Source: JAFEDN01 sp963832945
GTDB taxonomy: Bacteria > Pseudomonadota > Gammaproteobacteria > Coxiellales > Coxiellaceae
Direction: 5' to 3'
Assembly (NCBI GenBank): GCA_963832945.1
Contig: CAWHVV010000004.1
Span: forward strand, 62,001 to 126,000
Length of the DNA: 64,000 nucleotides
The position numbers and the translations under genes are program-made. Numbering within the stretch: position 1 is the first letter of the stretch; the number at the start of each line of letters is the position of its first letter. Below the pieces are notes generated by a model. That model had not been told where the DNA came from. It did not search any database and saw only the letters and a list, made by a program, of their open reading frames with translations. Shown in pieces: positions 17,677 to 26,927 of the stretch.

Positions 17677-18923
17677 AGGAAGAGATGGAAAAATTAGGGC
17701 GATCGGCGAGAGCGGCTGGCCGCGTTCTGGCAAATACCTCGTCTGCGCAAAAGAACCGGGCCTTACAGGAAATCGCTCACTCGTTATTAAAAAATCAGGC
17801 GCATATTCTCGCGGTTAACCAGACGGACGTCGAGAAAGCCCAGCAGCAGGGCAGACCGGCGGCGTTTCTGGAACGTTTGTCACTGGGAGCCAAAGGTGTG
17901 AAAGCGATGATCGACGGTCTACAGGTGGTGGCGGGTTTGCCCGATCCGGTCGGCAGGATTTTAGCGCAATGGACGCGGCCTAATGGTCTGCAAATTTCCC
18001 GGGTTTCCATGCCTCTGGGAGTTGTCGGCGTTATTTACGAATCGAGACCTAACGTTACCATTGATGCGGCGGCGCTGTGTTTAAAAGCGGGTAATGCCGT
18101 TATTTTACGCGGAGGCTCCGAGAGTTTTGCCACAGCTCAGTCTTTAATGAATTGTATAGAGGCGGGAATTATCACTGCCGGGCTGCCGGCTGCCGGTGTA
18201 CAGATGGTGCCCACAGCAGATCGCGCGGCCATTGATGAATTACTGCAACTGGATCGTTATATCGACGTGATCGTTCCCCGCGGCGGCCCCGCCCTGATCG
18301 AATACGCCCGGCGTGTTTCGCGGGTGCCTCTTTTCCAGCATTTGGCCGGAAACTGCCACACCTACGTGCAGGCCGCCGCCGATGTCGAAATGGCGAAAGC
18401 GGTATTGCTCAACGCGAAAATGCGCCGTACGGGCATTTGCGGCTCTACCGAAACGCTGTTAATTGATCGCGCTGCGGCATCAACTATTTTACCGCAGCTA
18501 ATTACCGCGTTGACTCAGGCGCAATGTGAAATTCGGGGTGATCAGGAAGTGAAGGCATTATTTCCGGCAGTCAAGACAGCCGTTGATGCTGATTGGGACA
18601 CGGAGTTCCTCGACGCCATCATCGCCGTGAAAATAGTTGAGAATATTGACGAAGCGATCGCCCATATTGCCGCACATGGCACCCAGCATACTGAAGCGAT
18701 TATCACGCAGGATACTGCGGCTGCGGAAAAATTTTTGCGGGAAGTGGACAGCGCGATAGTCATGCACAACGCATCCACCCAATTCGCCGACGGCGGCGAA
18801 TTCGGCATGGGCGCCGAAATTGGCATTGCCACCGGCAAGCTGCACGCCCGCGGCCCCGTGGGTGTTGAACAACTCACTACATTCAAATATCAGGTCCGGG
18901 GTTCCGGCCAGGTCAGACCATAA
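17673..18923 (+). CDS. proA: Gamma-glutamyl phosphate reductase
   Basis: 416 aa, full length. An aldehyde-dehydrogenase-fold enzyme that reduces glutamyl phosphate to glutamate semialdehyde. Landmarks are PLGVVGVIYESRPNVTIDAA, DVIVPRGGPALIEY and the catalytic cysteine in NAKMRRTGICGSTETLL. The end, ASTQFADGGEFGMGAEIGI and RGPVGVEQLTTFKYQVRG, is canonical. Its last 11 bases overlap the 3' end of the antitoxin remnant on the other strand. Confidence 0.97.
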   Translation: MKEEMEKLGRSARAAGRVLANTSSAQKNRALQEIAHSLLKNQAHILAVNQTDVEKAQQQGRPAAFLERLSLGAKGVKAMIDGLQVVAGLPDPVGRILAQWTRPNGLQISRVSMPLGVVGVIYESRPNVTIDAAALCLKAGNAVILRGGSESFATAQSLMNCIEAGIITAGLPAAGVQMVPTADRAAIDELLQLDRYIDVIVPRGGPALIEYARRVSRVPLFQHLAGNCHTYVQAAADVEMAKAVLLNAKMRRTGICGSTETLLIDRAAASTILPQLITALTQAQCEIRGDQEVKALFPAVKTAVDADWDTEFLDAIIAVKIVENIDEAIAHIAAHGTQHTEAIITQDTAAAEKFLREVDSAIVMHNASTQFADGGEFGMGAEIGIATGKLHARGPVGVEQLTTFKYQVRGSGQVRP

Positions 18924-19410
18924 ATTTTTCAAAGCGGTTTTCGACCATAACGCGACGGCGGGAAGAAGATATACGGGAAATAATAGATTGAGCAACGTTT
19001 AAATTAAAATCCTTCGGTAATTCGACTTCGGGTAAAGAGCGAAACAGGCGACTTTTTGCGGCGCTTAAATAAATAATATCAATAAGCGCTTTTTCAGGTG
19101 TGGCCATTTTGATGAGAGTTCCGGGTAATAATTTAAAACCAAAGAAAAAATTTTCTTCCAGGTGATGGATGGATACTTCGCCCGGTGGTGTTGAAAATAC
19201 TTTTGCCCTGGCTAATGAGACGGCATAAATTATCGTCGGTAATTGAGAAATCATGCCGTGATGATACAGTGCGGTTTGCAGCGAAATATAACCCGGAAAA
19301 GGCATGGTTAAATATTCCGGCAATTGCAATGGGTCAAATTTCTCTGGAAAAGCCCATAAGCCTCTGTGGATATGAACCAGATGGTTATATTTAGATAAAC
19401 GTCGCAGTAT
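18913..19410 (-). pseudogene. AbiEi-family antitoxin/regulator, N-terminal part missing
   Basis: The minus-strand frame is open from 19410 down to 18913. A TTG at 19329 is only an internal codon: the residues before it (LRRLSKYNHLVHIHRGLWAF) are the end of the winged helix of AbiEi antitoxins. Then comes the body: YISLQTALYHHGMISQLPTI, FGFKLLP and the MATPEKALIDIIYL motif. The first 25-40 residues with the start codon are absent: a TAA precedes and no continuation is visible in other frames. The partner AbiEii nucleotidyltransferase toxin is not present. This is therefore an orphan, probably dead, antitoxin. Confidence 0.65.
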
Positions 19411-19500
19411 TTAAGTATTATAATTTTTGCCACGCAGTAGTTTTGGGTACAGAGAAAATGTAAACTAACCGCAGTTTAGAAACGATTTGGGAGAAACACA

Positions 19501-21287
19501 ATGAGCAGAAAAAGTTCGGTAAACTCATTAGTGGAGGATATGGATCAATCCAGATCGTCCACTCCTTCTCTTACTCACTCGAACAGTGATTTTATTGAAA
19601 GGGGAAATCAAGATTTCAATGAAGCTGGCCTGATAGAACGGACGCCTCGCGCCATGAATATGTGGACTGCCGCGTTATGGGGTTGTCTGACTTGCCAATG
19701 CAGAAGGCTTTCTCACTATTTATCCGGAGAAATTGAACCGCTTTTAAGCGCGTGGAGCGATCCTCCCAAAAAATATACCGAAAAAGCCTTAGATATCACC
19801 ACTAATATACTAGCCCTTCTCGGTTTGGTGACTGTCAGTGCAGGCGTCTTAGGAGTTTGTGTCGTAGGAGATGTTTTTGAGAACGTTGCTCCGGAGTTGG
19901 AATCTTTAGCTGGTTATATCGTCCCTGCCGGCGCTTTTATTTATTCTTTTATTTTTAGTCTCGACAGGCGTCCACCACAGTTAGTTCAATTATTTTTAGA
20001 CATGGCTGAGGTTCGAGCCTCTTCACTGAAGAGCAGGATTCCAGGCGGATTCGTGAAGATTTAAATCTTACAGAACGGCAACGCATTCAAAAATTTGCTC
20101 GTTTACTCTATAATGTGATTAATCCCAAAGGCGTTACCGGCCAATGGTTTTACGACCTTGATCATTATGGTTCTATCAATTGGGATGTGGATAATTGGGT
20201 CAAGTTGAGGCGCACTTCAAGAGAGAGTGATGGTGAAATACTGAAGGCTATTTTTGTAAATCCGGAAACTTTCATCGCTGAAAATCATTTAAAAGAATTA
20301 CTCAAAATAATTGATGTTTTAGCTGATTCCGAACGAGAATATCTGAACCCTCCGTCTCACCCCTTATTTAATTTAATGAATCATAGCGGTATTGTTCGAA
20401 AAGCCACTCTCTTACTGATAATAGGCATTATAGTGGTCACAACAATGATGTCCTTAAATTTAAGCTATATAACCACGCGTTTTTTGTATCTAAGCACAAC
20501 TAACAGCATTGCCGACCTGATAAGAATGAGCAAAAAGGCCGGTATTTTGATTTCTGCGGGTCCAATTCTCTCAGGCATATTGGCTCTATACGCCCAACTG
20601 GATGCTATTCCCAAATTTTATAAAAATTACCGGGAGGCGGCTCAAGATATCTGTCATAATTTGGATTTAATTGCTAACCCAGCTAAAAGAAAATACATTC
20701 AACCTACCCGTGTCAATGGTCATTTACTCAAATGGAATTCTATCTATTTTGATAGCTCTGCCAGGTTGCAGCTTCGTCAGTTATTCAAGGGTGAAATCTT
20801 CTATGCTCTCTTCCATAATCCTAATGATTTACATATTAGAAGTATCGTTGATTTGACCTTGTTAGGCATAACAATAGGTTTATTAGCCGCCCAACCCGAA
20901 TATCTTGATGACAGTTTATTAATTAAAACCGCCATTTCCTACTATGCAGCAAAGCTATTTACTGTGATTCCGAATTTTTTATGTAGAGAAAGCATTCAGA
21001 CTCAGCGACTGCCCCCGGAGGCAAAAAATTTTAGAACTGAAAGTAAAAATTTAATTCAAGCCATTAGCTTGAACGCCAGTCAGCCAAGCATAAATTCCAA
21101 CATTGAGATGGTTTCTTCTGACTCTGGCGTAATATCTCGTCGCTCAAGTACGCCAACGAGTCAAATTGAAGCCGGTGAATACAAATCTTTTTTCGAACGA
21201 ACAGATTGGATGCGGCCTGAAATGAAAGCTAATAGAGAATCGAAAATGATTACTTTAATCAATCCTGTTTCTTATTCGATAACGTAA
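19501..21287 (+). pseudogene. Orphan membrane protein gene split by one frameshift
   Basis: Two frames (19501-20064 and from about 20015 to 21287) read as one protein of about 590 aa. The first ends ...LFLDMAEVRASSLKSRI in the shifted part. The second, open well before its first GTG at 20115, continues with FTEEQDSRRIREDLNLTERQ, so one base has been lost or gained near 20015-20035. The N-terminus is Ser/Thr-rich (DQSRSSTPSLTHSNSDF), with hydrophobic segments near 100-150 of part one and 95-165 of part two. The C-terminus is again Ser/Thr-rich. I recognise no family. Other explanations are a sequencing error or programmed frameshifting. Confidence 0.6.
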
Positions 21288-21300
21288 CTCTTAATCAATG

Positions 21301-21339
21301 AAAAAGGGGTCTGCTCACATGGATTTTTCCCTTTTTTTT
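21301..21339 (+). terminator. Rho-independent-type terminator
   Basis: AAAAAGGG (21301-21308) pairs with CCCTTTTT (21329-21336), and the T run extends to eight. The loop is long (20 bases). It lies 14 bp past the stop of the frameshifted membrane gene. Confidence 0.5.
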
Positions 21340-21364
21340 GTGAAAAATATCTGTGAAAAATATC

Positions 21365-21393
21365 TTGACAAGAATATTTACAAATGGTACTAT
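21365..21393 (+). promoter_or_regulatory. Strong promoter of the APC permease
   Basis: TTGACA (21365-21370), 17-bp spacer, extended -10 TGG-TACTAT (21385-21393). Transcription would start near 21400, giving a leader of about 200 bases before the permease ATG at 21603. Confidence 0.65.
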
Positions 21394-21425
21394 CAAAAAA
21401 TTGCCGGAATTTTGAGAGAATTAAA

Positions 21426-21602
21426 ATGATTCAGCATAATCAAAAAAATAGTAAAGAAAGTCCTACCAGCTTAAATCATTACTCGTTCCTGACGATTTCC
21501 TCCTCCCTGCTACTCATCCTGACGACTGCAAAACACCTTATAATTATCGCCGCGCTTAACGCGATTATCCTTTTTTCCAAAAATTATTTTTCGAGGTGTT
21601 TT
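21426..21602 (+). other. Permease leader with Ile/Leu-rich in-frame ORF and attenuator-like hairpin
   Basis: An ATG at 21426, with GAGAG upstream, opens a frame that runs without a stop into the permease and encodes 59 extra residues, among them LLLILTTAKHLIIIAALNAI. Overlapping the Ile codons is a hairpin, ATTATCGC (21543-21550) with GCGATTAT (21561-21568), one mismatch, followed by CCTTTTTT. It resembles a terminator inside a leader. It may be an attenuator, or simply an N-terminal extension of the permease. Confidence 0.35.
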
Positions 21603-23171
21603 ATGCAATTTAAACGTGACATTGGTTTATGGAGTTTATTATTAGTGGGTATTGGTGGCATTATCGGCTCAGGCTGGTTATTTGGCCCCTTATATGCCGC
21701 ACAGATCGCCGGCCCCGCCGCGATTGTATCGTGGATTTTGGGCGGTGTACTCATGATTGTGATTGCGCTGACCTTCGCTGAACTGGGCAGCGCGTTTCCG
21801 GTCGCCGGTAGTATGGTGCAGGTGGCGCAATATAGCCACGGACCGCTGATCAGCTTTATGGTGGGCTGGATGGTGTGGATTTCCAGCGTTACCGTCGCGC
21901 CGGTGGAAACCATGGCGGTTATCCAGTATGCGGCCAACTATATTCCCGGCCTGGTCACTAAACTCAATAATACGACAGTGCTGACTCATCGCGGCATGAT
22001 GGCCAGCGCGGTGGTCATGCTGGTGATGTGCGCCCTCAATTATTACAGCGCGAAATTTTTTAGCCGTTCCAATAACGTGATTACCCTGGTTAAATTGATC
22101 ATGCCGATTGTCACGGCGGCATTGCTTATTTGCATCGATTTTCATACGTCCAATTTTCATGCCGCGCAAAGCGGTGGTTTCGCGCCTTTTGGCTGGCATG
22201 GCATTTTAGCGGCATTGCCTCTCGGCGGTATCGTTTATTCTTTAATTGGCGCCAATAATATCCTGCAGTTGGCGGCGGAAACCAAAAATCCGCAAAGGCA
22301 TATCCCCTTGGCGTTGATCGGCGCCATCACTTTTTGCGCAATACTTTATACGATAGTGCAATTTGCTTTCGTCGGCGCCGTAAATCCTGGCTTTCTCGTT
22401 GGTGGTTGGGATAAATTGCATTTCCCGGGTGATAGTGGGCCGTTCGCGGGTATTTTTACTGCTTTGGGATTGGCATGGTTTGTCGTTATTCTTTATGCAG
22501 ACGCCATTATTTCCCCTTTCGGCACCGGTGTTATCTTTACCGGAGCCACTGCCCGCGTCAATTATGGATTGAGTAAGATCGGATTTTTTCCGAAGTTTTT
22601 GGAAAAATTAACTCCCCAAGGGGTGCCTGTGCGGGCGATTGGGGTTAATTACGTCGTAGGGCTGATCCTATTTTTACCTTTTCCGGGCTGGCAAAGTTTA
22701 GTGGGATTCGTTGTTTCCTGCTTTATCCTCACTTACATTATAGGGCCGATCGCATTGGTCGCCTTGCGCAAAACCCATTCGGACCATCCACGGCCGTTTC
22801 GCTTGCCTTGTGTGAATTTTATCGCCTTGTTCGCGTTTTACGCCTGTAATCTTTTGGTGTTCTGGACAGGCTGGCATACGGTTTACAGGATGATGATTGC
22901 CATGGCGATTGGTCTGCTATTCTTTATTTTTCATTGTATACGGACCAGGAATAATATATGGGCTAAACAATGGCGGGTTTCCTGGTGGATGCTCCCTTAT
23001 TTAGCCGGCATGACCCTCTTATCATGGTGTGGCACGTTTGGCGGGGGCGCCGGGTATATCCCGTTTGGTGTGGACTTTGCCGTCATGGCGGTATTTTCCG
23101 TGATCATTTTTGGTTTCGCGGTTTTATGCGTTAGCCGGTCGGACTCAAAAAAAGGAAGAAAATTCTCTTGA
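21603..23171 (+). CDS. APC-family amino acid permease
   Basis: 522 aa from the ATG at 21603 (GAGGTG ribosome site). MQFKRDIGLWSLLLVGIGGIIGSGWLFGP is the usual first helix of the APC superfamily with its unwound GSG substrate-binding motif. About 12-14 membrane segments are visible. The signature PLGGIVYSLIGANNILQLAAETKNPQRHIPLA in helix 6 supports an amino acid/polyamine transporter. The substrate is not determined. A longer frame begins at 21384, but its first codons precede the likely transcription start. Confidence 0.9.
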   Translation: MQFKRDIGLWSLLLVGIGGIIGSGWLFGPLYAAQIAGPAAIVSWILGGVLMIVIALTFAELGSAFPVAGSMVQVAQYSHGPLISFMVGWMVWISSVTVAPVETMAVIQYAANYIPGLVTKLNNTTVLTHRGMMASAVVMLVMCALNYYSAKFFSRSNNVITLVKLIMPIVTAALLICIDFHTSNFHAAQSGGFAPFGWHGILAALPLGGIVYSLIGANNILQLAAETKNPQRHIPLALIGAITFCAILYTIVQFAFVGAVNPGFLVGGWDKLHFPGDSGPFAGIFTALGLAWFVVILYADAIISPFGTGVIFTGATARVNYGLSKIGFFPKFLEKLTPQGVPVRAIGVNYVVGLILFLPFPGWQSLVGFVVSCFILTYIIGPIALVALRKTHSDHPRPFRLPCVNFIALFAFYACNLLVFWTGWHTVYRMMIAMAIGLLFFIFHCIRTRNNIWAKQWRVSWWMLPYLAGMTLLSWCGTFGGGAGYIPFGVDFAVMAVFSVIIFGFAVLCVSRSDSKKGRKFS

Positions 23172-23206
23172 CGGCGGCATAGAAATATGTTCAAATCCGT
23201 CCGAAA

Positions 23207-23290
23207 CTACTAGGGGTGCCGTAAGGCTGAGAGGGCGCAAGCCCGACCCTTTGAACCTGAATAGGCTAGGACCTGCGTAGGAAAGTGGTG
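23207..23290 (+). promoter_or_regulatory. TPP riboswitch (THI element)
   Basis: The conserved core reads ACTAGGGGTGCC, GGCTGAGAGGG, GACCCTTTGAACCTGA, then GGACCTGCGTAGGAAAGTGG. CTGAGA (23227-23232) is the pyrimidine-sensing loop; the final part binds the pyrophosphate. It lies 58 bp before thiC and is expected to shut the operon down when thiamine pyrophosphate is plentiful. Confidence 0.97.
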
Positions 23291-23348
23291 TGTCATTTTA
23301 TCGATCGTGCTTGTTCCTGGCCTTTAATTTTTTAGACAGGAGCGCCCG

Positions 23349-24872
23349 ATGCAAAACCATCCATTCACTGGTTCCAAGAAAATATATATTCCCGGACAGC
23401 AATATCCTTTTCTCCGCGTGCCTATGCGGGAAATTCAGTTAAGCAATCAACGGAAATTCGCAGTTTACGATACTTCCGGCATTTACACAGATACAGAGAG
23501 CACATGGAATGCCGGCAGCGGTTTACCGGAATTACGCAAGCAATGGTGGCCATCGAGAAAGACGGCCAGCACACAATTATCTTATGCGAAACAGGGAATT
23601 ATTACACCGGAAATGGAATTTGCCGCCATTCGGGAAAATCAAAATTTGGATGCAAATAAGCTCATCACGCCTGAATTTGTGCGCCAGGAAATAGCGAGTG
23701 GCCGGGCGATCATTCCATCCAATATTAATCACCCTGAACTGGAGCCTATGGTCGTTGGCCGTAAATTTCTGGTTAAGATCAACGCGAATATAGGGAATTC
23801 AGCGCTCAAATCGTCTATCCCCGATGAACTGGAAAAATTAATCTGGGCGATACGATGGGGAGCCGATATGGTGATGGATCTTTCCACAGGAAAAAATATC
23901 CATGAAACACGCAATTTTATTATTCGAAATTCGCCTGTGCCGATCGGCACAGTTCCTATTTATCAGGCTTTGGAAAAAACAGGCGGTTCTATTGCGGATT
24001 TAAACTGGCCGGTATTTCGCGACACACTGATTGAGCAGGCCGATCAGGGAGTTGATTATTTTACCATTCACGCCGGTGTATTGCTAAACTATGTGGCTCT
24101 TACCGCCAAACGTATCACGGGTATTGTATCTCGGGGCGGATCCATTATGGCCCGATGGTGTACTATCCATCAGCAGGAAAATTTCCTGTATACCCATTTT
24201 GAAGAAATCTGCGAAATCATGCGCAGTTACGATGTCAGCTTTTCTTTGGGCGATGGTTTGCGTCCCGGTTGTACCGCGGATGCTAACGATGCAGCCCAAT
24301 TTGCAGAATTGAAAACGTTGGGTGAACTCACACAGATTGCGTGGCGGCACGAGGTGCAAGTCATGATTGAAGGACCAGGACATATTCCCATGCATCTGCT
24401 CAAAGAAAATATGGATAAACAGCTGGAATATTGCCATGAGGCGCCGTTTTATGTACTCGGTCCGCTCACCACGGATATTGCTCCCGGTTATGATCATATT
24501 ACCAGCGCCATCGGCGCTGCGATAATGGGTTGGTATGGTACGGCGGTTTTATGTTATGTCACTCCCAAAGAACATCTGGGATTACCGAATAAAGAAGACG
24601 TTAAACAGGGCGTTATCGCCTATAAAATTGCTGCGCATGCAGCGGATCTTGCGAAGGGGCATCCTTCGGCACACTGCTGGGATGATACCCTTTCTGCGGC
24701 ACGTTTTGAATTTCGCTGGCAGGACCAATTTAATTTATCTCTAGACCCGGATACCGCCAGAAAATTTCACGATGAATCTTTACCCAAAAAATCGGCGAAA
24801 TCCGCGCACTTTTGCTCGATGTGCGGTCCAGATTTTTGCTCCATGAAAATCACTCAGGAAATAAATCAATGA
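23349..24872 (+). CDS. thiC: Phosphomethylpyrimidine synthase
   Basis: 507 aa; shorter than the roughly 630-residue enterobacterial form but with a recognisable N-terminal domain. It is a radical-SAM enzyme that turns aminoimidazole ribotide into the thiamine pyrimidine. The iron-sulfur motif CSMCGPDFC (CxxCxxxxC) is at the C-terminus. SRGGSIMARWC, EGPGHIPMHL, PLTTDIAPGYDHITSAIGAA and CYVTPKEHLGLP are present. GACAGGAG precedes the ATG, downstream of the TPP riboswitch. It is intact, unlike thiG, thiDE and thiF further down. Confidence 0.97.
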   Translation: MQNHPFTGSKKIYIPGQQYPFLRVPMREIQLSNQRKFAVYDTSGIYTDTESTWNAGSGLPELRKQWWPSRKTASTQLSYAKQGIITPEMEFAAIRENQNLDANKLITPEFVRQEIASGRAIIPSNINHPELEPMVVGRKFLVKINANIGNSALKSSIPDELEKLIWAIRWGADMVMDLSTGKNIHETRNFIIRNSPVPIGTVPIYQALEKTGGSIADLNWPVFRDTLIEQADQGVDYFTIHAGVLLNYVALTAKRITGIVSRGGSIMARWCTIHQQENFLYTHFEEICEIMRSYDVSFSLGDGLRPGCTADANDAAQFAELKTLGELTQIAWRHEVQVMIEGPGHIPMHLLKENMDKQLEYCHEAPFYVLGPLTTDIAPGYDHITSAIGAAIMGWYGTAVLCYVTPKEHLGLPNKEDVKQGVIAYKIAAHAADLAKGHPSAHCWDDTLSAARFEFRWQDQFNLSLDPDTARKFHDESLPKKSAKSAHFCSMCGPDFCSMKITQEINQ

Positions 24873-25942
24873 CCATGCAAATAGGCATTGCCGGGGCCGG
24901 GGTAATGGGGCGGGTATTAGCATTTAATCTGGTAAGAAAAGGATTCCGGGTCAGCCTGTTTGACCGTATCGCCGAAAATTCCGCGGAAAACTGTAGCATG
25001 ACCGCCGCGGGACTGTTAACTCCGATAACCGAGTTAGAAAAGTCGGATATCACGTTAGCGACGATGGGTACGGAATCCATAAACAGCCATTGGCCGAAAA
25101 TTTTATCGGAATTATCTTCCCCGATATATTTCCGGCGGCAAGGCACAATTGTATTAGCGCATCCTCAAGATCAGCCTGAATTAAAGCGGTTTATTAATCT
25201 TATTGATAAAAAATCACTCCATAAAAAATTTTATCGGGAATTGTCTGCCGAAACATTCACTGCCTGTGAGCCGGAATTAATAAAATTTAATTCAGGGTTT
25301 TATTTTCCCGATGAGGGCCAATTAGACAGCCAGAATCTACTGTCATCATTAGGGATTTATTTAAAATCGCAGGGCATCCAGTGGCATGAGAACAGGATGG
25401 TAAAAAAGCTGCAAAGCCGGAAAGTGATTTTGGACAATGAGAGCCATACCTTTGATTTGGTATTTGATTGCCGGGGAACCGGAGGAAAAGATTTTTTTCA
25501 AAATCTGCGCGGCGTACGGGGAGAACTTATTTGGTTACACGCGCCGGAAGTGAATATCCAGCGTCCGGTTCGATTATTGCATCCGCGTTACAATACTTAT
25601 ATCGTGCCCCGTCCTGATCAAATTTATATTATCGGCGCCAGCGAAATTGAATCAGAGGATAACCGGCCTGTCACAGTGCGCAGCGCATTAGAGCTTTTAT
25701 CCGCAGCTTATTACCTGCACAGCGGATTTGGAGAGGCCTGTATCATTAAAACCGCCGCGCACTGTCGGCCAACTTTAACTGATTATTCTCCTCAAATTAA
25801 ATTTCAGGATGGTCTGGTAGCCATCAATGGATTATCACGACATGGTTTTTTATTAGCACCTGCGCTTGCCGTCGATTGCGAGCGCTATCTTCTGGGTGGT
25901 GTCTCTGCGGTGCAGTATCCACAATTCTGGAGTCCGCTATGA
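24869..25942 (+). CDS. thiO: FAD-dependent glycine oxidase ThiO
   Basis: 357 aa from the ATG overlapping the thiC stop (ATGA). The FAD-binding motif IGIAGAGVMGRVLAFNLVRKG is at the N-terminus, and the C-terminus has the FAD-contacting VAINGLSRHGFLLAPALA. ThiO oxidises glycine to iminoglycine, which feeds ThiG in thiazole formation. Its last bases overlap the thiS start (ATGA). The assignment rests on the DAO fold and operon position; the reaction itself is inferred. Confidence 0.9.
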   Translation: MTMQIGIAGAGVMGRVLAFNLVRKGFRVSLFDRIAENSAENCSMTAAGLLTPITELEKSDITLATMGTESINSHWPKILSELSSPIYFRRQGTIVLAHPQDQPELKRFINLIDKKSLHKKFYRELSAETFTACEPELIKFNSGFYFPDEGQLDSQNLLSSLGIYLKSQGIQWHENRMVKKLQSRKVILDNESHTFDLVFDCRGTGGKDFFQNLRGVRGELIWLHAPEVNIQRPVRLLHPRYNTYIVPRPDQIYIIGASEIESEDNRPVTVRSALELLSAAYYLHSGFGEACIIKTAAHCRPTLTDYSPQIKFQDGLVAINGLSRHGFLLAPALAVDCERYLLGGVSAVQYPQFWSPL

Positions 25943-26142
25943 TATTAATTCAACTGAACGATCAGTCTGTCGCCATTGATCAGGAGACTAATCTGGAAAA
26001 ATTATTGCACACGCATGGTTACGGCGTTGGCGGTTACGCGGTACTGGTTAATCAAGAATTTATTTCCGGCTCTCAATATGGCAGCGTAGCATTGAAAGCC
26101 GATGATGTGATTGAGATTATTTTTCCGATGCAGGGAGGATAA
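25939..26142 (+). CDS. thiS: Sulfur carrier protein ThiS
   Basis: 67 aa, ubiquitin-like, ending in the required Gly-Gly (IIFPMQGG). The tail is adenylated by ThiF and then carries sulfur as a thiocarboxylate to ThiG. It starts at an ATG overlapping the thiO stop. The body (LIQLNDQSVAIDQETNLEKLL, then YAVLVNQEFI) fits ThiS and is intact. Confidence 0.95.
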   Translation: MILIQLNDQSVAIDQETNLEKLLHTHGYGVGGYAVLVNQEFISGSQYGSVALKADDVIEIIFPMQGG

Positions 26143-26146
26143 CGTT

Positions 26147-26927
26147 ATGTGGCGACTGGCCGAAAAAACTTTAAATAGCCGGTTAATATTGGGAACCGCG
26201 CACTATCCTGGTTTACAGCTTATGCAGGAAGCGATATTGACTGCGGAGTCTCAAGTGATCACGGTCGCATTGCGGCGACAATCTCCGGATATTCAGGGCG
26301 GTGGCGTTTTTTGGGATTATATTAAAAAAATAAATGCGAATTTATTACCTAATACCGCGGGCTGCCGCAGCGCCAAAGAAGCCATCACTTGTGCACAGAT
26401 GGCGCGAGAATTATTTGACACCCACTGGATTAAGCTTGAAGTATTCGGAGATGATTATAATTTACAGCCGGATCCCTTTGAATTATTACAGGCTGCCAAA
26501 ATACTCTGTCAAAGAAGGCTTTGAAGTTTTCCCTTATTGCACCGATGATCTGGTGTTATGCCAAAAGTTAGTGGACAGCGGTTGTCGTATTTTAATGCCT
26601 TGGGGTTCGCCGATAGGGACCGGCAAAGGCCTTTTAAATGTTTATGCCCTTGAGACTTTAAGATTGCGTTTGCCGCAGGTGACTTTAATCATTGACGCCG
26701 GCATTGGCAAACCTTCGCACGCGGCCCAGGTGATGGAACTGGGATTTGACGGCGTGTTATTAAATTCCGCAGTGTCATTGGCTATAGATCCGGTCCGGAT
26801 GGCGCTGGCTTTTCGTGATGCGGTGCGAGCCGGACGCGAAGGTTATGAAGCGGGTCTGATTCCAGAACGTAACCTCGCCCGGCCCAGCACTCCTTTGCTG
26901 GATACACCTTTTTGGCTGGAAAAATGA
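26147..26927 (+). pseudogene. thiG: Thiazole synthase gene with a frameshift
   Basis: The frame from ATG 26147 gives MWRLAEKTLNSRLILGTA and the conserved NTAGCRSAKEAITCAQMARE...HWIKLEVFG (with the Schiff-base lysine), then breaks after ELLQAAKILC. The next frame resumes at once with VKEGFEVFPYCTDDLVLCQKL and runs to the end (MPWGSPIGTGKGL, DAGIGKPSHAAQVMELGFDGVLLNSA). One base is missing or extra near 26505 (AAATACTCTGTCAAAG). Without correction no full TIM barrel is made. The thiD start overlaps the stop (ATGA). Confidence 0.9.

Noticed and set aside
15496..18995. Long antisense frames over nuo and pro genes (for example 18542-18886 and 18558-18995)
   Set aside because: They lie opposite highly conserved genes and have no family motifs; they are shadows of codon bias.
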